A stretch of 7,492 bases of DNA from contig JAFGVG010000228.1 of assembly GCA_016938095.1 (NCBI GenBank), positions 1 to 7,492 on the forward strand, read 5' to 3'. Positions 5,481 through 7,492 of the stretch are shown piece after piece (within the stretch, counting starts at the first letter, position 1; the number at the start of each line of letters is the position of its first letter). Below the pieces are notes generated by a model. It did not search any database. It saw only the letters and a program-made list of their open reading frames with translations, and was not told where the DNA came from. A program made the position numbers and the translations under genes. Source of the stretch: Bacteroidales bacterium (lineage in GTDB: Bacteria > Bacteroidota > Bacteroidia > Bacteroidales > UBA10428).

Positions 5481-5507
5481 GTCACCCTTCGACATACTCA
5501 GGGTGAC
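5481..5507. repeat. Hairpin repeat of the ccttcgac...cagggtgac type
   Basis: gtcaccc (5481-5487) and gggtgac (5501-5507) pair perfectly around a 13-nt loop. The sequence closely resembles the ccttcgac...ctcagggtgac repeat that I know from many bacterial intergenic regions. It has no reading frame of its own. Confidence 0.6.
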
Positions 5508-5556
5508 CATGGCGCAAATCAAATAACGTAACGTGACCGAACACCGAATTCCGAAG

Positions 5557-5597
5557 AACCAGCACCCAGTAACCAGCACCCAGTAACCAGCACCCAG
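5557..5597. repeat. 14-bp tandem repeat (aaccagcacccagt x3)
   Basis: Units are 5557-5570 and 5571-5584, identical, with a third copy at 5585-5597 that diverges at its last base. It ends 12 nt before the 3' end of the convergent dehydrogenase gene. On the minus strand it reads as repeated actgggtgctggtt. No protein is supported here. Confidence 0.8.
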
Positions 5598-5609
5598 CAC
5601 CCCGGCTAA

Positions 5610-6689
5610 CTAACCCGCTGCTTCAAACTCCACTCCCAACTCATCGGCAATTTCACGGATTTCTTTAACAATGGCAGGCAGTATGGTTATGCCTTCGGCC
5701 CGGATTTTCATCTCCTTTTCGCGTTCAGGCTCACCGGGGATGATGACCTTTTCGCGACCATTGGCTGGTTTTGCTTTTCTGAAAGTCTCGATCCACTTGT
5801 CCATGGAAGCCTTAAATACCGATGCTTCCTGAAAAGCATCAATGCGCATTGCCCCGAAAAAATGACCGGTACCCTCACCCACCCTGGTATCGAGTACAGG
5901 AAGATAAGCCACCGAAGGCGGAACAAACGGACCGAAATTGGCACCTGAAAAAACTGCAGAAAATATGTCCACAATGGCACTCAGACAAAAACCTTTGTGA
6001 CTTCCGTGCACGTAATCGCCGCCAAGGGTTAGCATGGATCCTCCCGACTTGAGAATGGCGGGATCATCCGATGGCTCACCTGTGTTATTTTGCACAAAGC
6101 CAAAAGGCACTTTTTCACCTTTCTTTTCAGCAACAGCCAGTTTACCACGCGCAATGGGCGTGGTAGCAAAATCGGCTACAAATGGTGGCTCCTTGCCGGC
6201 CGGAATGGCAACAGCAATGGGATTTGTACCAAGCATAGGGGTGATTGAAAAAGTGGGCGCAACCAGCGGATTGGCATTGGTCATCGACATGCCGATCATG
6301 TCGTTTTCCAGGGCCATCATGGCATAGAACCCGGCAATACCAAAATGGTTTGAATTCCTGGTGGAAACCCAGCCGGTTCCAACCCTGGCTGCCTTTTCAA
6401 TGGCTATTTCCATAGACCGGGTTGCAGCTACCATACCCACTGCACCGTCACCATCGACAACCGCGGTCGAAGGTGTTTCATGTACAATCCTGACATTGGG
6501 CTTTACATTGATGCGGTTTGCCTTCCATAACTGAAAATAGTCCTTCAGCCTGATCATCCCGTGCGAGGGCAGGCCACGCAGTTCGGCGGCAATAAAAACA
6601 TCGGCAATCCGGCTGGCATCGATAGCACAACAGCCCATTTTTATAAAAACATCACGGGTGAATGAACGAAGGTATTGTTCGGTATACAT
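5610..6689 (-). CDS. Ldh family (malate/L-lactate/L-sulfolactate type) NAD(P)-dependent oxidoreductase
   Basis: The 359-residue protein is full length for the Ldh_2 family, which is unrelated to classical lactate or malate dehydrogenases and oxidises a 2-hydroxyacid (malate, lactate, sulfolactate, ureidoglycolate and others) with NAD(P). Family motifs include GLPSHGMIRL (39-48) with Ser42-His43-Gly44 and Arg47, RNSNHFG (111-117) with His115 as the likely catalytic residue, LGTNPIA (153-159), DFATTPIARGK (173-183) and GSHKGFCLS in the second half. Together these define the active site and the unusual NAD-binding fold. The substrate cannot be decided from sequence. Start ATG 6689 gives the normal N-terminus. 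The gene appears to be monocistronic and diverges from porT. A promoter-like TACTTTAG lies about 24 nt upstream. The 3' end abuts a 14-bp tandem repeat, and I see no good terminator. Confidence 0.92.
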   Translation of the reverse strand: MYTEQYLRSFTRDVFIKMGCCAIDASRIADVFIAAELRGLPSHGMIRLKDYFQLWKANRINVKPNVRIVHETPSTAVVDGDGAVGMVAATRSMEIAIEKAARVGTGWVSTRNSNHFGIAGFYAMMALENDMIGMSMTNANPLVAPTFSITPMLGTNPIAVAIPAGKEPPFVADFATTPIARGKLAVAEKKGEKVPFGFVQNNTGEPSDDPAILKSGGSMLTLGGDYVHGSHKGFCLSAIVDIFSAVFSGANFGPFVPPSVAYLPVLDTRVGEGTGHFFGAMRIDAFQEASVFKASMDKWIETFRKAKPANGREKVIIPGEPEREKEMKIRAEGITILPAIVKEIREIADELGVEFEAAG

Positions 6690-6711
6690 GTCTGACTTTT
6701 TAAATTTGTGT

Positions 6712-6733
6712 GCTAAAGTAGCAAAAATTGCTA
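6712..6733 (-). promoter_or_regulatory. Weak promoter-like site and small palindrome before the Ldh-family gene
   Basis: TACTTTAG on the minus strand (6720-6713) is one base from the -7 consensus TAnnTTTG. It abuts the inverted repeat tagcaa/ttgcta (6719-6724 and 6728-6733). No convincing -33 element is visible because the heptamer array occupies that position. Confidence 0.3.
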
Positions 6734-6799
6734 TTGGCTGTTAGCTGTTAGCTGTTAGCTGTTAGCCAATATAGCCAACGGCCAATAGCTAACAGCCAA
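6730..6799. repeat. Heptamer array (gctgtta x4) inside a larger inverted repeat
   Basis: Four perfect heptamers gctgtta run from 6737 to 6764. ttggctgttagct (6734-6746) is the exact reverse complement of agctaacagccaa (6787-6799), and gctattggc (6730-6738) of gccaatagc (6781-6789). Several alternative hairpins can form because each heptamer can pair with the right arm. The element fills most of the space between two divergent genes and has no reading frame. Confidence 0.8.
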
Positions 6800-6877
6800 A
6801 GGCCACTTATAGCATATTCACAATAAAATACTATTTTTACGCCCTTCACGTTAATTACTTATTATTACCTTACAGAT

Positions 6878-7492
6878 TTGAAACGACTGCTACTTTTTCT
6901 GATGATTCTCTCCCCCCTTGTCCTTAATGCGCAAAAGGAAAAGGTAAAACGCGATCCCAACCACGACGATGCCTGGCTTCATTTTGGATTTTCACTGGGC
7001 ATCAACACCATGGATTTTAACATCAAAAGTTCTCAAACAGCCGTTGACTCGGGCATATATCCCGAGGTTTCATTCCTGAAACCGGGGTTTCATGTGCATG
7101 CCATTTCCAATCTGAGGCTCGCGGACAATTTCGACCTGCGCTTTACGCCGGGTATTGCCTTTGGCGGTATCAGGGAAATCAATTACGTACTGGCCGATCC
7201 CAACAGTACCCTTATCGAAGCCGAAGACAACCCGGTGAAAATCGAATCGAACTTCCTTGAATTTCCCCTGCTGGTAAAATACAAATCGAAGCGACTCAAC
7301 AATTTCAGACCCTATCTTATTGGTGGTGTAAATACGCGGCTCGACCTGGCAGCCACCAAAAAAACCTGGGGACGGTCGCGTAAAGAAAACAACCTGGTGT
7401 TGTTGAAGCCCTTTGATATGTATTACGAAATTGGCGCCGGTATGGATTTTTACCTCGAATACAAGCTTAAGGTAACGGTTGAATTGAAATAT
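6878..7492 (+). CDS. porT: PorT-like protein of the type IX secretion system, 3' end beyond window
   Basis: The reading frame is open to the window edge, giving 205 residues without a stop. I choose TTG at 6878 because it yields a full signal peptide (MKRLLLFLMILSPLVLNAQ, residues 1-19, likely cleavage after Ala18). No ATG or GTG occurs between it and the upstream in-frame stop at 6824, and the only nearby ATG (6902) would cut the signal in half. PorT-like features are HFGFSLGINTMDF (35-47), FLEFPLLVKYK followed by NNFRPYLIGG and LDLAATKK (about 126-162), and LKPFDMYYEIGAGMDFYL in the last 30 residues. PorT (SprT) is a small barrel needed for type IX secretion of gingipains in Porphyromonas and for gliding in Flavobacterium; its exact role is unclear. 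TATTTTTA at about 6832-6839 is a weak -7 candidate. No other secretion gene is in the window. Confidence 0.85.
   Translation, partial: MKRLLLFLMILSPLVLNAQKEKVKRDPNHDDAWLHFGFSLGINTMDFNIKSSQTAVDSGIYPEVSFLKPGFHVHAISNLRLADNFDLRFTPGIAFGGIREINYVLADPNSTLIEAEDNPVKIESNFLEFPLLVKYKSKRLNNFRPYLIGGVNTRLDLAATKKTWGRSRKENNLVLLKPFDMYYEIGAGMDFYLEYKLKVTVELKY

Noticed and set aside
5406..5600. Minus-strand 64-codon frame over the repeat mosaic
   Set aside because: Its translation simply reads the 14-bp tandem units and hairpins; nothing suggests a protein.

Overview
The window looks like chromosomal DNA from a member of the Bacteroidota, most likely Bacteroidales-like. The evidence is a PorT-type type IX secretion gene at the right edge, a SiaC/DUF1987 protein, N-terminal signal peptides ending in -Q, A/T-rich leaders without Shine-Dalgarno sequences, and at least one good Bacteroidota promoter (TTG, 19 nt, TAnnTTTG). 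Most genes are ordinary housekeeping or envelope genes. Much of the unexplained structure lies between them, in repeats and palindromes.

Layout, left to right. (1) Positions 1-173 hold the 3' end of a NuoE/HydC-like [2Fe-2S] subunit. (2) Positions 177-377 form a palindromic, MITE-like element with nested hairpins, three 20-bp tandem repeats and an intrinsic terminator. (3) A 45-aa lipoprotein (600-737) is followed by tandem hairpins and a GTG-started predicted outer-membrane beta-barrel protein (815-1618). (4) gapA (1725-2732) has an 11-bp inverted repeat in its leader and ends at a strong hairpin terminator shared with a convergent unit. (5) That minus-strand unit is a MacB/FtsX-type permease (4452-3196) followed 20 nt later by a SiaC-like protein (3175-2798). 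(6) A nitroreductase (4596-5369) diverges from the permease; the shared intergenic DNA has a clear minus-strand promoter and a 14-bp perfect palindrome. (7) Positions 5343-5600 are a mosaic of 7-, 8- and 14-bp tandem repeats and hairpins. (8) An Ldh-family dehydrogenase (6689-5610) is divergent from porT (6878 to the window end). A heptamer array folded into a larger inverted repeat separates them.

The genes do not form one pathway. GapA serves glycolysis/gluconeogenesis, the NuoE-like subunit and nitroreductase are redox proteins, the Ldh-family enzyme oxidises a 2-hydroxyacid, and the permease, lipoprotein, barrel protein and PorT belong to the envelope. The one multi-gene unit supported by spacing is permease plus SiaC-like protein.

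I found no CRISPR array, tRNA, rRNA, transposase, phage gene or defence system. The observations most worth a second look are the composite repeat elements, the small lipoprotein, the permease/SiaC pairing and the palindrome before the nitroreductase.
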